A stretch of 49,754 nucleotides of DNA from RGIG7378 sp964500525. GTDB lineage: Bacteria; Bacillota; Clostridia; RGIG7378. Made by a program: the position numbers and the translations under genes. The notes under the pieces were generated by a model that ran no database searches, had not been told where the DNA came from, and saw only the letters and a program-made list of their open reading frames with translations. The stretch lies in the NCBI GenBank assembly GCA_964500525.1, contig CAZCOE010000066.1, forward strand, positions 1-49,754. Reading direction: 5' to 3'. Below, piece by piece: positions 1 to 7,665 of the stretch; within the stretch, counting starts at the first letter, position 1, and every line of letters begins with the position of its first letter.

Positions 1-379
1 CTATGACATCAGTACGAACGAAGTAAATATTAATGTTTTGCTCTCCCCACTCAACACCATGGTCCTGATAACCATCTAAGGCATATCCATACAAAAAGTC
101 TCCCTGAGATGTGTACACACATACTTCATCTTCACTAAGACTACTTTGGACAATAGCAATCAATCCCTGTTCGTTTACATCGAAACAATCAACACCCCTT
201 TTTTCAGGCTCCTCGGCTAGTGGTATTATGCGAACGTTTGACAAAAAAGTGGTTTTCTCTTTCTCTGAGAGTTCTTCCGTTGAAAACCCTGTGCTCATAG
301 CTTTTGCTTCTGTAGTTTCTATGAAGAATAAAGCCAATAGAACAAGAGAAATGATCAAGCAAATTTGATTAAGTTTCAT
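1..379 (-). CDS. Secreted protein of unknown function, N-terminal part only
   Basis: The gene starts at the ATG at 379-377 on the minus strand and runs off the left edge, giving 126 codons without a stop. The first ~25 residues form a signal peptide: MKLNQ, then a hydrophobic stretch (LVLLALFFI). The mature part has short stretches such as FDVNEQGLIAI and VYTSQGDFLYGY, the kind of alternating strand/turn text seen in beta-propeller or NHL-like secreted proteins. That likeness is an impression only. The DNA is more AT-rich than the ribosomal genes nearby. I do not recognise a family. Confidence 0.6.
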   Translation of the reverse strand, partial: MKLNQICLIISLVLLALFFIETTEAKAMSTGFSTEELSEKEKTTFLSNVRIIPLAEEPEKRGVDCFDVNEQGLIAIVQSSLSEDEVCVYTSQGDFLYGYALDGYQDHGVEWGEQNINIYFVRTDVI

Positions 380-435
380 ATTTACCACTCCATATACATG
401 GAATTCACTGCGAAGTCCTGCTTCGCGAACACTTT

Positions 436-1206
436 TCACTTAGCCGTAAACTGGCACATTCCCTGAATGCAGTTGTCATAGAGAAATTGTTTAATCGCTT
501 CCGGCTTTCCATCGTTGTAGAAGCCAAGCAATAAGCTGTTAAAGTGTTCCATATTCCTATCTGTGATCGTAAGCATACCCGCTCCTGCTGAAAGCAGGAT
601 TTTGTTGGCGACTGTCATACTGGTACGCTTGTTGCCATCCCAAAAGAATTGACCTCTTGCGCCCCACAGAAACGCACTCAGCGCCTTTTCGGTGGCTGTA
701 GCGTCCTTGTCCAATATGTCTCGCAGCTCTTGCTCTACTTCAATTTGAACCGGAATAGGCGGTACATAATCTGTACCTGATATGCCTGCGGTTCCGGTAC
801 GCAGCGTGCCCCATTCCAGTGCTTCATTGCGCGCAATAAAGCCGTTTAGCTTACAGATATAGTCAAGGGTCAATGGTTCTGAAAACGTATTCAACAGGAA
901 GCGCCATGCGTCCCGCATATTGAGAATGGCCTGTATATCGTCAAGCTGCACTTCGGGAACATTAACGCCGTTTAATATGGTTTGTGTCTGTGGAAATGTG
1001 ACTGCACGGTTTTCCATGCGCATACCGCAATAGACATTCTCGTCCCACCTCTTTTTTGCAAAAAAGCGGCTTTGCTCAGGATTAAGGTTATATTTGTCGG
1101 CTAAGTTCAAGTCTGTACATCCTTCTGCTATGGTTTCCATCTTTGTATAGAAAAGTATGGTTTTCGCCTTTTCTCCAACCTCATCATACCACATATCCCA
1201 GGTCAC
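436..1206 (-). CDS. Fic/DOC family protein with altered active-site motif
   Basis: A 256-residue Fic-fold protein. Fic enzymes usually transfer AMP or another phosphate-containing group to target proteins through the motif HxFx(D/E)GN(G/K)R. Here the core reads QFFWDGNKRT (residues 186-195), so the anion-binding DGNKR part is intact but the catalytic His position is Gln186. An upstream stretch TQTILNG (about residues 74-80) lies where class II Fic proteins keep their inhibitory (S/T)xxxE(G/N) helix, but it lacks the Glu. Start: the open frame begins at a GTG (1206), and an ATG at 1194 is equally possible; neither has a strong ribosome binding site. It sits alone downstream of the rpsI terminator. 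It may be a non-AMPylating member or use a different mechanism. Confidence 0.8.
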   Translation of the reverse strand: MTWDMWYDEVGEKAKTILFYTKMETIAEGCTDLNLADKYNLNPEQSRFFAKKRWDENVYCGMRMENRAVTFPQTQTILNGVNVPEVQLDDIQAILNMRDAWRFLLNTFSEPLTLDYICKLNGFIARNEALEWGTLRTGTAGISGTDYVPPIPVQIEVEQELRDILDKDATATEKALSAFLWGARGQFFWDGNKRTSMTVANKILLSAGAGMLTITDRNMEHFNSLLLGFYNDGKPEAIKQFLYDNCIQGMCQFTAK

Positions 1207-1240
1207 AACATACTAGCTGCAATAGTTTGCCCTTTTGACC

Positions 1241-1290
1241 AAACAAAAAAAGCCTGTAAATAGGCGAAATATCGCATGAATACAGGCTTT
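1241..1290 (-). terminator. Rho-independent terminator after rpsI
   Basis: A perfect 10-bp inverted repeat (1249-1258 with 1281-1290, AAAGCCTGTA/TACAGGCTTT) lies 12 bases past the rpsI stop. On the minus strand the second arm runs straight into a T-rich tract (1241-1250 read in reverse). The loop is long (22 bases), but position and U-tract fit termination of truA-rplM-rpsI. Confidence 0.7.
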
Positions 1291-1302
1291 GAGTTTGAAT
1301 AA

Positions 1303-1698
1303 TTAACGCTTGCTGAACTGGGGAGCCTTACGAGCCTTCTTGAGACCGTACTTACGACGCTCCTTCATTCTGGGATCACGTGTCAGGAATCCGGCCTTCT
1401 TAAGTGCAGGTCTGAAATCAGCGTCTGCCTTAACAAGGGCTCTGGAAATGCCATGTCTGATAGCACCGGCCTGGCCTGTGAATCCGCCACCATGTACATT
1501 GGCAATAACGTCATATGCTGCCAGTGTGTCGGTGAGGTTCATGGGCTGTCTGACGATGGTCTTGAGTGTCTCGAGACCAAAGTAGTTGTCGATGTCTCTG
1601 CCGTTAATATCAATTTTGCCTGTTCCGGGAACCAGTCTGATTCTGGCTACAGAAGTCTTTCTCCTGCCTGTGCCCAAATACTGTTGAACCTTAGCCAT
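1303..1698 (-). CDS. rpsI: 30S ribosomal protein S9
   Basis: 131 residues, the normal S9 length. The N-terminus AKVQQYLGTGRRKTSVARIRL and the C-terminal basic tail RRKYGLKKARKAPQFSKR are diagnostic; the last Lys-Arg residues reach into the ribosomal P site. It follows rplM by 13 bases with a good Shine-Dalgarno (GGAGGG) in the gap, so the two are co-transcribed and probably co-translated in stoichiometric amounts, the standard bacterial pairing. A hairpin terminator follows. Confidence 0.97.
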   Translation of the reverse strand: MAKVQQYLGTGRRKTSVARIRLVPGTGKIDINGRDIDNYFGLETLKTIVRQPMNLTDTLAAYDVIANVHGGGFTGQAGAIRHGISRALVKADADFRPALKKAGFLTRDPRMKERRKYGLKKARKAPQFSKR

Positions 1699-1711
1699 TT
1701 ATGTCTCCCTC

Positions 1712-2146
1712 CTACTCTGCAAGTGTGAGAACCTCAGGCTGCTGTGCCTGGTGCTCATGCTCCGGTCCTGCATAGACCTTGAGCTTCCTGTACATCTGTC
1801 TGCCCAAAGCGTTCTTGGGAAGCATACCCTTAACAGCCAGCTCAACAACCCTCTCAGGATTCTTGGCCATCAACTTGCCTGCCGATACATCCTTGAGTCC
1901 TCCGGGATATCCGCTGTGACGATAGTAGTGCTTCTTCTCCAGCTTCTTGCCGGTGAGAACCACCTTGTCAGCATTAACTACAATAACATAGTCTCCGGTA
2001 TCCAGATTAGGCGTAAAGGTGGGCTTGTTCTTGCCTCTCAGCACTGCTGCAACCTGGCTGGCCAGTCTGCCGAGAGTCATACCGCTTGCATCAACAACAT
2101 ACCATTTTCTCTCAATGGAGTTGCCTTTAACAACATAAGTGTTCAT
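1712..2146 (-). CDS. rplM: 50S ribosomal protein L13
   Basis: 144 residues starting MNTYVVKGNSIERKWYVVDA, the typical L13 beginning. The ATG at 2146 is chosen because GGAGGG lies about 8 bases upstream and the protein then has family length; longer in-frame starts would add 16 unrelated residues. Internal stretches GRLASQVAAVLRGKNKPTF and YYRHSGYPGG are conserved in L13. It is an early assembly protein of the large subunit. It is the first gene after a promoter and short hairpin leader, with rpsI next. Confidence 0.97.
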   Translation of the reverse strand: MNTYVVKGNSIERKWYVVDASGMTLGRLASQVAAVLRGKNKPTFTPNLDTGDYVIVVNADKVVLTGKKLEKKHYYRHSGYPGGLKDVSAGKLMAKNPERVVELAVKGMLPKNALGRQMYRKLKVYAGPEHEHQAQQPEVLTLAE

Positions 2147-2176
2147 GTAAAACCCTCCGATAAACATCGCGAAATA

Positions 2177-2192
2177 GCGTGGTAAACCACGC
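2177..2192 (-). promoter_or_regulatory. Hairpin in the rplM 5' leader, candidate L13 autoregulatory site
   Basis: A perfect stem GCGTGG/CCACGC with a four-base loop begins only a few bases after the expected transcription start and about 30 bases before the rplM start codon. L13 leaders that bind ribosomal protein are known in Bacillota; assignment of this hairpin to that class is inference from position. Confidence 0.5.
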
Positions 2193-2202
2193 AACAGGTG
2201 AC

Positions 2203-2231
2203 ATTCTAATATGAGTGATGCACCTTGTCAA
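2203..2231 (-). promoter_or_regulatory. Sigma-A-type promoter for rplM-rpsI
   Basis: On the minus strand there is a consensus -35 TTGACA (2231-2226), a 17-base spacer and a -10 TAGAAT (2208-2203). It lies between truA and rplM, so the ribosomal genes can be transcribed apart from truA. Confidence 0.75.
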
Positions 2232-2341
2232 CAGTTATTTTTTAAATTTTCCGATTATTTTAATTTATCCCGACTAAAGCCCTGTTTTTCTGCGTTTTTG
2301 GGCGTTTTCGCGGCCATTTCATAGGGTTGGGCTGATTTTTA

Positions 2342-3082
2342 TCAGTACTTTACCTCCATCAGCATAAGTCCGCAGGGGGTCAGTGTCTTGCCTCCCAGCT
2401 TTCGACTGCCTGAGGCGATTATATCCGGGATGCTGTCGGCGGGTATTTTCCCAATGCCGACAAACAGCAATGTGCCTGCAATAATCCGGACCATGTTGTA
2501 GAGGAAACCTGTCCCCTCTATGTCAATGGCCACCACATTGGGGGCAATTTGACATACATCGCAGCGCAGTATTCGCCGGATTGTGGATTTGGCAGTGCCT
2601 CCTGAGGCCTGAAAGCCCCTGAAGTCATGCTCCCCCACAAATGCCCGGGCCGCCTGCTGCATTTTCTCAATATCCGGAGTCTTGGGGCTGTAATAGGCAT
2701 AGCGATTCCACAGTGCCTGGGGAGAAATGCCATACTGAATGCAATATCTGTATCTCTTGCTCTTTGCCCTGAATCTGGCGTTAAAGTCCTCCGGTGCCTC
2801 ACAGCTGGACAGCACCTTGAGATCCTGAGGCAACAGCACATTCAAGGCATAGGAAAACCGCTCCGGCGGAATGTTGGACTCGGTTTTGAAATTGGACACA
2901 TGGGCTGCCGCATGGACTCCCGCATCTGTCCGACTGCATCCATAGAGTGTTATCTTCTCATCTGTCAATTGGGAAATGGCATCCTGCAGTGTCTGCTGCA
3001 CCGATCGACCGTTGTCCTGACACTGCCACCCGCAGAAGTCTGTGCCGTCATATTGAGTTATCAGCTTTATATTCTTCTTCAT
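2342..3082 (-). CDS. truA: tRNA pseudouridine(38-40) synthase
   Basis: 246 residues. TruA isomerises uridines 38-40 in the anticodon arm of many tRNAs. The catalytic Asp is in GCSRTDAGVHA (about residues 48-58), and the N-terminus KLITQYDGTDFCGWQ and the segment GTGFLYNMVRIIAGTLL match the family. No strong Shine-Dalgarno is seen before the ATG at 3082. It lies directly upstream of rplM-rpsI as in many Bacillota, but the ecfT gene that usually precedes it is 22 kb away in this window. Transcription diverges from the XRE gene at 3232. Confidence 0.95.
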   Translation of the reverse strand: MKKNIKLITQYDGTDFCGWQCQDNGRSVQQTLQDAISQLTDEKITLYGCSRTDAGVHAAAHVSNFKTESNIPPERFSYALNVLLPQDLKVLSSCEAPEDFNARFRAKSKRYRYCIQYGISPQALWNRYAYYSPKTPDIEKMQQAARAFVGEHDFRGFQASGGTAKSTIRRILRCDVCQIAPNVVAIDIEGTGFLYNMVRIIAGTLLFVGIGKIPADSIPDIIASGSRKLGGKTLTPCGLMLMEVKY

Positions 3083-3143
3083 TTATTCATATATGTAGTT
3101 TTCTGAATATTTATTGCAAATACCTTTAATGTTTGTTAGAAAT

Positions 3144-3158
3144 GTGAATAATATTCAC
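3144..3158. promoter_or_regulatory. Palindrome in the truA/XRE divergent intergenic region
   Basis: GTGAATAATATTCAC is a 6-bp inverted repeat with a 3-bp centre, roughly midway between the two divergent starts. It has the size of a dimeric repressor site; binding by the adjacent XRE protein is a guess. Confidence 0.35.
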
Positions 3159-3231
3159 TTTTACTAATATAAGTCCCCATGACATAATTATTTTCGACAA
3201 ATAGAATCAATTTAATCTATCAGGAGTAAAA

Positions 3232-3639
3232 ATGTTAAGCAATATAATCCGTTTTTTCAGGAAGTTGTCCGGCATGTCACAGGAACAATTGGCATCCCGG
3301 CTCCATGTAGACCGTACACTGATAAGCAAGTACGAAAGCGGCCTGGTAGAGCCCAGCTTTGGCACCCTGACGAATATAGCAGACCTGCTTCAGGTGGACA
3401 TTGTGGTGTTCTGCCTCTGCCTGGAGCTATCCAAGTACAGCCTGAACGAGGGCAAAAAGCTATTGTTTGAAACGGACCAGATTGAAATAGCCCATTATCT
3501 GGAGTCCTCCTGGAACTCCAGCACCTGCGGGCTCATTAACCCATACAACACCATCTCCGGGCTGTCCCCCAGTGAGCGCCTGTTGGTGCTGCAATATCTG
3601 GAGGACCTTCACGGACAACAGGTTACTTCATACTATTGA
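3232..3639 (+). CDS. XRE-family helix-turn-helix regulator
   Basis: 135 residues with a Cro/CI-type helix-turn-helix at about residues 5-60 (MSQEQLASRLHVDRTLISKYE). The C-terminal ~75 residues match nothing I recognise and could be an oligomerisation or sensing part. Start: ATG at 3232 with CAGGAG seven bases upstream. The gene converges on gltX, and the two 3' ends overlap by 17 bases, so no terminator separates them. A palindrome at 3144-3158 is a possible autoregulatory site. Confidence 0.85.
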   Translation: MLSNIIRFFRKLSGMSQEQLASRLHVDRTLISKYESGLVEPSFGTLTNIADLLQVDIVVFCLCLELSKYSLNEGKKLLFETDQIEIAHYLESSWNSSTCGLINPYNTISGLSPSERLLVLQYLEDLHGQQVTSYY

Positions 3640-5272
3640 GACAGCTCTGCAGCCTTTCCTTAACCATATCTGCCCCCATAATCTGCATACATGAATACAA
3701 ATCAGGGGAGTTCTGCCTGCCGCATATTGCAACTCTGAGCACCATAGTGGTGTCTCCGGGATTGCCTCTGAACTGATCCGGGGCGGCCTTGTACTCCTTG
3801 GTAGATGTGGCGAATCCAATTTCACCGGAGTATTTGCATATTGTGCCGAACCACTGCTGCATATCCTCTGCAGGATTATATATTGATCCGTAGTCCTTGA
3901 GAATACGCTGCACATCCTCTTCCGCAATGTGCTGAGGCATAGTGTAGTCCGGATTAAAGAACTGAGGATAGAAGAAGCTCATGTAGTCCTTGACCTCGCT
4001 CCACAGGGCCAGGTCCTTGCGAGGCTTTTTCCCGCCGCGGCCAATAGCCAATATTGCCTTGGCATATTCCGGATCTGCAGTCATAGCATTGTACAGCTCC
4101 GTATCGAACTCCCGGGCCCAATCGGTTACAGCCTGATATACCTGCTCCGCCGACATTCTGGCTATTACATTTTTGCTCACATCCCTGAACTTGTCCATAT
4201 CGAAGAGGGTTCCGGATACGCTCATTTTCTTAAGCGAGAAGGGAAAGTCCTCCAGGGGTGCCTCGGGATTTGCCATGCGCCAGTCCTCAAAGTTGGAGTT
4301 GATAACAGTCATCAGATATTCCTTAACAGACTCCGGAGGATATCCCTCTGTCCTGTAGTAGTCCAGGGACGCCTCAGGGTCCTTGCGCTTGGACAGCTTG
4401 CGCTTTTTGTCGCCGTCCACCTTCATCATATGGGAGGTATGGGCAAACTTGGGCATCTTGAATCCCAGGGCGCCGAACAGCTGAATATGCCAGCTGAGGG
4501 TAGACAGCCACTCTTCGCCTCGGACCACAACCGATGTGCCCATCAGGTGGTCGTCTACCACATGGGCAAAGTGATATGTGGGAATTCCATCGGACTTGAG
4601 CAATACAAAGTCCTGATTGTTCTCAGGAACAGTAATTTTGCCTTTAATCATATCGTCAATGCTGACGGTTTTGTCCGGATTCCCCTGGGAGCGGAATCTG
4701 ACTACAAAGGGCTTGCCCTCTGCAATGAGCTGAGCTACCCGGTCCACATCCATATCTCTGTGGACTGCATATTCTCCATAATATCCCGGATTGTCATGTC
4801 TCTGCTCCTGGAGTTTGCGCATCTGCTCCAGGTCCTCTTCAGTGCAGAAGCAGGGGTATGCCTTGCCCTCCAACACCAATTTCTTGGCGTAGGCCTGGTA
4901 AATTGCCGCCCGCTGTCTCTGATAGTATGGGCCGTATTCGCCTATCTCTCCCTGGGCGGTGACGCCCTCGTCGATATGGAGTCCATACTGGGCAAACACC
5001 TTGGTGATGAGTTCCACTGCTCCCGGCACCTGCCTCTTAAGGTCGGTGTCCTCGATGCGCAGAATGAATTTGCCGCCGCTCTGGTGAGCCAGCCTCTCGT
5101 CCACTATGGCGCCGTACAGGTTTCCCAGATGCATAAAGCCGGTGGGGCTGGGGGCCATACGGGTAATCTTGGCTCCCTGGGCCAGATTGCGAGGTGGAAA
5201 TATTGTCTCATACTCCTCCGGTGTCTTCAGCTCCTGAGGAAACATTAATGCCGCTAAACGCTGATAATCCAT
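3623..5272 (-). CDS. gltX: Glutamate--tRNA ligase
   Basis: 549 residues. It charges tRNA-Glu (and in many Bacillota also tRNA-Gln for later amidation). Class I signatures are present: the HIGH-like motif in MAPSPTGFMHLGNLYGA near residue 40 and the KMSKS-like KRKLSKRKDPEASL near residue 295. It is longer than the usual ~485 residues because of an N-terminal extension of about 30 residues, as in some Clostridia. Start: ATG at 5272 preceded by GGAGAAG; the in-frame TTG four codons earlier lies on the Shine-Dalgarno itself. It follows the GH16 gene by 22 bases on the same strand and overlaps the convergent XRE gene by 17 bases. Confidence 0.95.
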   Translation of the reverse strand: MDYQRLAALMFPQELKTPEEYETIFPPRNLAQGAKITRMAPSPTGFMHLGNLYGAIVDERLAHQSGGKFILRIEDTDLKRQVPGAVELITKVFAQYGLHIDEGVTAQGEIGEYGPYYQRQRAAIYQAYAKKLVLEGKAYPCFCTEEDLEQMRKLQEQRHDNPGYYGEYAVHRDMDVDRVAQLIAEGKPFVVRFRSQGNPDKTVSIDDMIKGKITVPENNQDFVLLKSDGIPTYHFAHVVDDHLMGTSVVVRGEEWLSTLSWHIQLFGALGFKMPKFAHTSHMMKVDGDKKRKLSKRKDPEASLDYYRTEGYPPESVKEYLMTVINSNFEDWRMANPEAPLEDFPFSLKKMSVSGTLFDMDKFRDVSKNVIARMSAEQVYQAVTDWAREFDTELYNAMTADPEYAKAILAIGRGGKKPRKDLALWSEVKDYMSFFYPQFFNPDYTMPQHIAEEDVQRILKDYGSIYNPAEDMQQWFGTICKYSGEIGFATSTKEYKAAPDQFRGNPGDTTMVLRVAICGRQNSPDLYSCMQIMGADMVKERLQSCLNSMK

Positions 5273-5294
5273 TTTCTTCTCCAATTAGTCCGTT

Positions 5295-6227
5295 CTATTC
5301 TTCTATCAGGGTGTATGCCCTTACATAATCTACCAGGAATGCGTCCGGCAGTGCATCTGCATCAGGCAAACCGGTCCAGCTGCCTGTCTCCACGGTTACC
5401 TTCATATAGAGGGGAACCTGGCAAATGCCTCCTGGAATATCCTTCTCCGACAATCTCCATACAGGCTTGCCATCGATGTAGAATACATACTTGTTGGGTG
5501 TCCACAACAGGCCGAACTTGTGGTAGCCGGAGTATATCCCCTCCACATGTGTATCGGTGGCCTGGCTGTGGAGACTATGTCCTCCCCGCCCGCTGTCATC
5601 GTCATAGTGAATGGCATGGCCCACCACGTCCCTGTTGTAGTATGGGGACTCCAATATATCTATCTCTGTGCCGTCCTCTGCGGAGCCGTCTGCATTGGCC
5701 ACACCGTCACAATAGAGCCAGAATGCGCACCAATAGCCGGGGATCTGGTTGAGCTGACAGCATATTTCAAAATAGCCATACTTCTGGGTGTAGGTGTTGA
5801 TGGTTCTGATAGCGCCGGACTTGTATACCCCGTCCTCACATACCATGGACAATTTAAGCTTGCCATCCTCCACCTTTACCTGATGCCAATCCCAGCGGTT
5901 GCCCAGGTCCTGTCTCTCCCAGGAAGGACAGTAGTTCCACAGTCCAAAATCCAGTTCATCTCCCTCAAACTCATCCTCGAAGGCCAGCTTGCATTTATAG
6001 CCGCCTACTTTGATTACGTCCTCCGGATCCGGGGTAGCAGTTGCATCCGGGGCAGCAGTTGTCTCCGGTGTGGCGGTTGCCTCCGGAGTGGCTGACGCAT
6101 CCGGAGTGACCTCAGGTGATGGCGCTGCTGTGGTGTCACCCTGGGGATCCCTGCATGCGGAGGCAAACAGGGCCATGGTCACCAGCAAAACAGCAAGCAG
6201 AATCATTTTTAAGTGTCTTGTATTCAT
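5295..6227 (-). CDS. Secreted GH16 beta-glucanase-type lipoprotein
   Basis: 310 residues. Residues 1-24 are a lipoprotein signal peptide ending in a lipobox (FASAC, Cys25). Residues 31-70 are a low-complexity Thr/Pro/Ala linker (repeats of ATPE/TAAP), so the enzyme is tethered outside the membrane. The remainder is a GH16 jelly-roll domain; the catalytic signature EIDILE (E188, D190, E193) matches ExDxxE. GH16 enzymes cut beta-1,3/1,4-glucans or related polysaccharides; the substrate cannot be told here. Start: ATG at 6227 with GGAGGAGG upstream. It lies between the nagA/ROK pair and gltX on the same strand, after a hairpin terminator. Confidence 0.9.
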   Translation of the reverse strand: MNTRHLKMILLAVLLVTMALFASACRDPQGDTTAAPSPEVTPDASATPEATATPETTAAPDATATPDPEDVIKVGGYKCKLAFEDEFEGDELDFGLWNYCPSWERQDLGNRWDWHQVKVEDGKLKLSMVCEDGVYKSGAIRTINTYTQKYGYFEICCQLNQIPGYWCAFWLYCDGVANADGSAEDGTEIDILESPYYNRDVVGHAIHYDDDSGRGGHSLHSQATDTHVEGIYSGYHKFGLLWTPNKYVFYIDGKPVWRLSEKDIPGGICQVPLYMKVTVETGSWTGLPDADALPDAFLVDYVRAYTLIEE

Positions 6228-6244
6228 TGTTCCTCCTCCAATTT

Positions 6245-6276
6245 ATAAACAGGCGGCCCAGTCTCCCCGGCCGCCT
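6245..6276 (-). terminator. Terminator after the nagA-ROK pair
   Basis: AGGCGGCC (6251-6258) pairs with GGCCGCCT (6269-6276) over a 10-base loop. On the minus strand the stem is followed by a short AT-rich GTTTATAAAT tract. It lies just past the stop of the ROK gene. Confidence 0.65.
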
Positions 6277-6291
6277 AAAACTTGACAAATT

Positions 6292-7665
6292 TTACTTAAT
6301 CTCAGGCAAGCTGGCTGCAGCGACAGACTGTCCCACTCTCCTGGAACTCTCATCGGGAATGTGGAGCTGGATGTCCTTAAGCTCAGGGAACTCGGTGTTA
6401 AGCACCTTCTGGGCCTCCTCCAGGATCAGCACACCGCCGTTGCCGGATGTAACTCTGCCCATAATGAGCACGTGCTTGATGCCATAGAACATGGCATAGT
6501 AGGCAATTGCATAGCCAAAGTACACGCCGATGGTTCTGTATATCTGCTCCGCCCTGTTGTCTCCCTCTGCCATAAGGCCCTGAACTACCTTGAGCTTCTC
6601 AGCAGGAGACAGATTCTCATCCAGCTGAATGCCTGCAAGAGGTGCCAGCTTGATAACTGCGTCCTGGGAGAAATACTTGACTCCGCAGCCGTAGTCACCG
6701 GACCACTCGTCCACCATGGAGTCAGGGTTGAAGTCCACAGGGATAAATGCGAACTCGTTGAGCCAGCCTGTAATGTTGCCCTGGCTGTCCACGTAACCTG
6801 CAGCCTCGCTGGTTCCCATGGCAATGCCCAGAACCTGGTCATCCTCCAGGTCCATAGCTCCTGCCAAAGCCGTTACGTCTCCGTCGTTGGCAACCTCCAG
6901 AGGTACATCCGGGCCAAACTCCTTGGCTATATCGATGTACATGTTCTTGACTCTCTTCTCGAAGTCCTCGGGTGCCACCTTGAGGAACAGGGATGCCACC
7001 ATGATCTTGTTGTCGATATACACTCCTGCAGAGGAAACGCCAATGCCATCGACTCTGGGCATGTGCTCTGCAGCCCGCCTCATGGAGTCCATAATGCCGT
7101 CATATTGATATTGGGGATCTGCGTTCAGCTTGGGGAACCAGACTACCTCCTCGGAGTAAACTGCCTCGCCGTCTATAACTGCGCTGACCTTGCGGTCGGA
7201 GCCTCCTGCATCAAAGCCGATGCGGCAGCCGTTAAGATGCCTGCCTACAGGGGCTGCTGCCTCTGCATCTACAGGTGCATTGGACAACTCTGCATAATCC
7301 ACCTCAAAGGGTCTCTCATATACGCCGCTCATGAAATTGCGGTCGAAATCCCTGAGACCACCCTGGCTGTAGGCCTGGGCAATGTAGTCAGCCATGGGCT
7401 TGGAGCCTGCAATAATAATCCTGTATCCCCCTCTTGCCCAGAGCAATGTCTTGACAAGACGCTCAACATATGCAGCGTTCTCCCGGTCGTGGCCGGTGCC
7501 GTCCTGATAGATTTTGGTGGCATATGTGGACATAAAGCCCTTGTTCCGCTGGATACCGATAACGATATCCTGGGCATTGTCTCCCAGACCTGCCAGAAAA
7601 TCCCTTACGTATACTGACATGGGCATAAAGCCCTTGTCCAGGTATGTGTTACACTTAAGCTTCAT
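6292..7665 (-). CDS. ROK-family protein with an extra N-terminal domain
   Basis: 457 residues. The C-terminal two thirds have ROK/sugar-kinase ASKHA features: a phosphate-binding loop IGFDAGGSDRK (near residue 150), GIGVSSAG, VANDGDVTALAGAM and GIAMGTSEAAG. The cysteine zinc motif CxCGxxGCxE of catalytic ROK kinases is not present. The first ~140 residues form an unrecognised domain (GIQRNKGFMSTYATKIY). No helix-turn-helix is seen, so it is not a NagC-type repressor by sequence. Start: ATG at 7665 with GGAGGAGA upstream; it overlaps the nagA stop by 11 bases, implying translational coupling. The likely role is in amino-sugar metabolism, as a sugar-binding protein or kinase. Confidence 0.8.
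   Translation of the reverse strand: MKLKCNTYLDKGFMPMSVYVRDFLAGLGDNAQDIVIGIQRNKGFMSTYATKIYQDGTGHDRENAAYVERLVKTLLWARGGYRIIIAGSKPMADYIAQAYSQGGLRDFDRNFMSGVYERPFEVDYAELSNAPVDAEAAAPVGRHLNGCRIGFDAGGSDRKVSAVIDGEAVYSEEVVWFPKLNADPQYQYDGIMDSMRRAAEHMPRVDGIGVSSAGVYIDNKIMVASLFLKVAPEDFEKRVKNMYIDIAKEFGPDVPLEVANDGDVTALAGAMDLEDDQVLGIAMGTSEAAGYVDSQGNITGWLNEFAFIPVDFNPDSMVDEWSGDYGCGVKYFSQDAVIKLAPLAGIQLDENLSPAEKLKVVQGLMAEGDNRAEQIYRTIGVYFGYAIAYYAMFYGIKHVLIMGRVTSGNGGVLILEEAQKVLNTEFPELKDIQLHIPDESSRRVGQSVAAASLPEIK

Noticed and set aside
3929..5248. 439-codon open frame antisense to gltX
   Set aside because: It lies wholly opposite gltX, lacks a ribosome binding site and has no family motif; such frames arise from codon bias on the coding strand.
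6361..7617. 418-codon open frame antisense to the ROK-like gene
   Set aside because: Cys/His/Leu-rich shadow of a well-supported gene, with no motifs.
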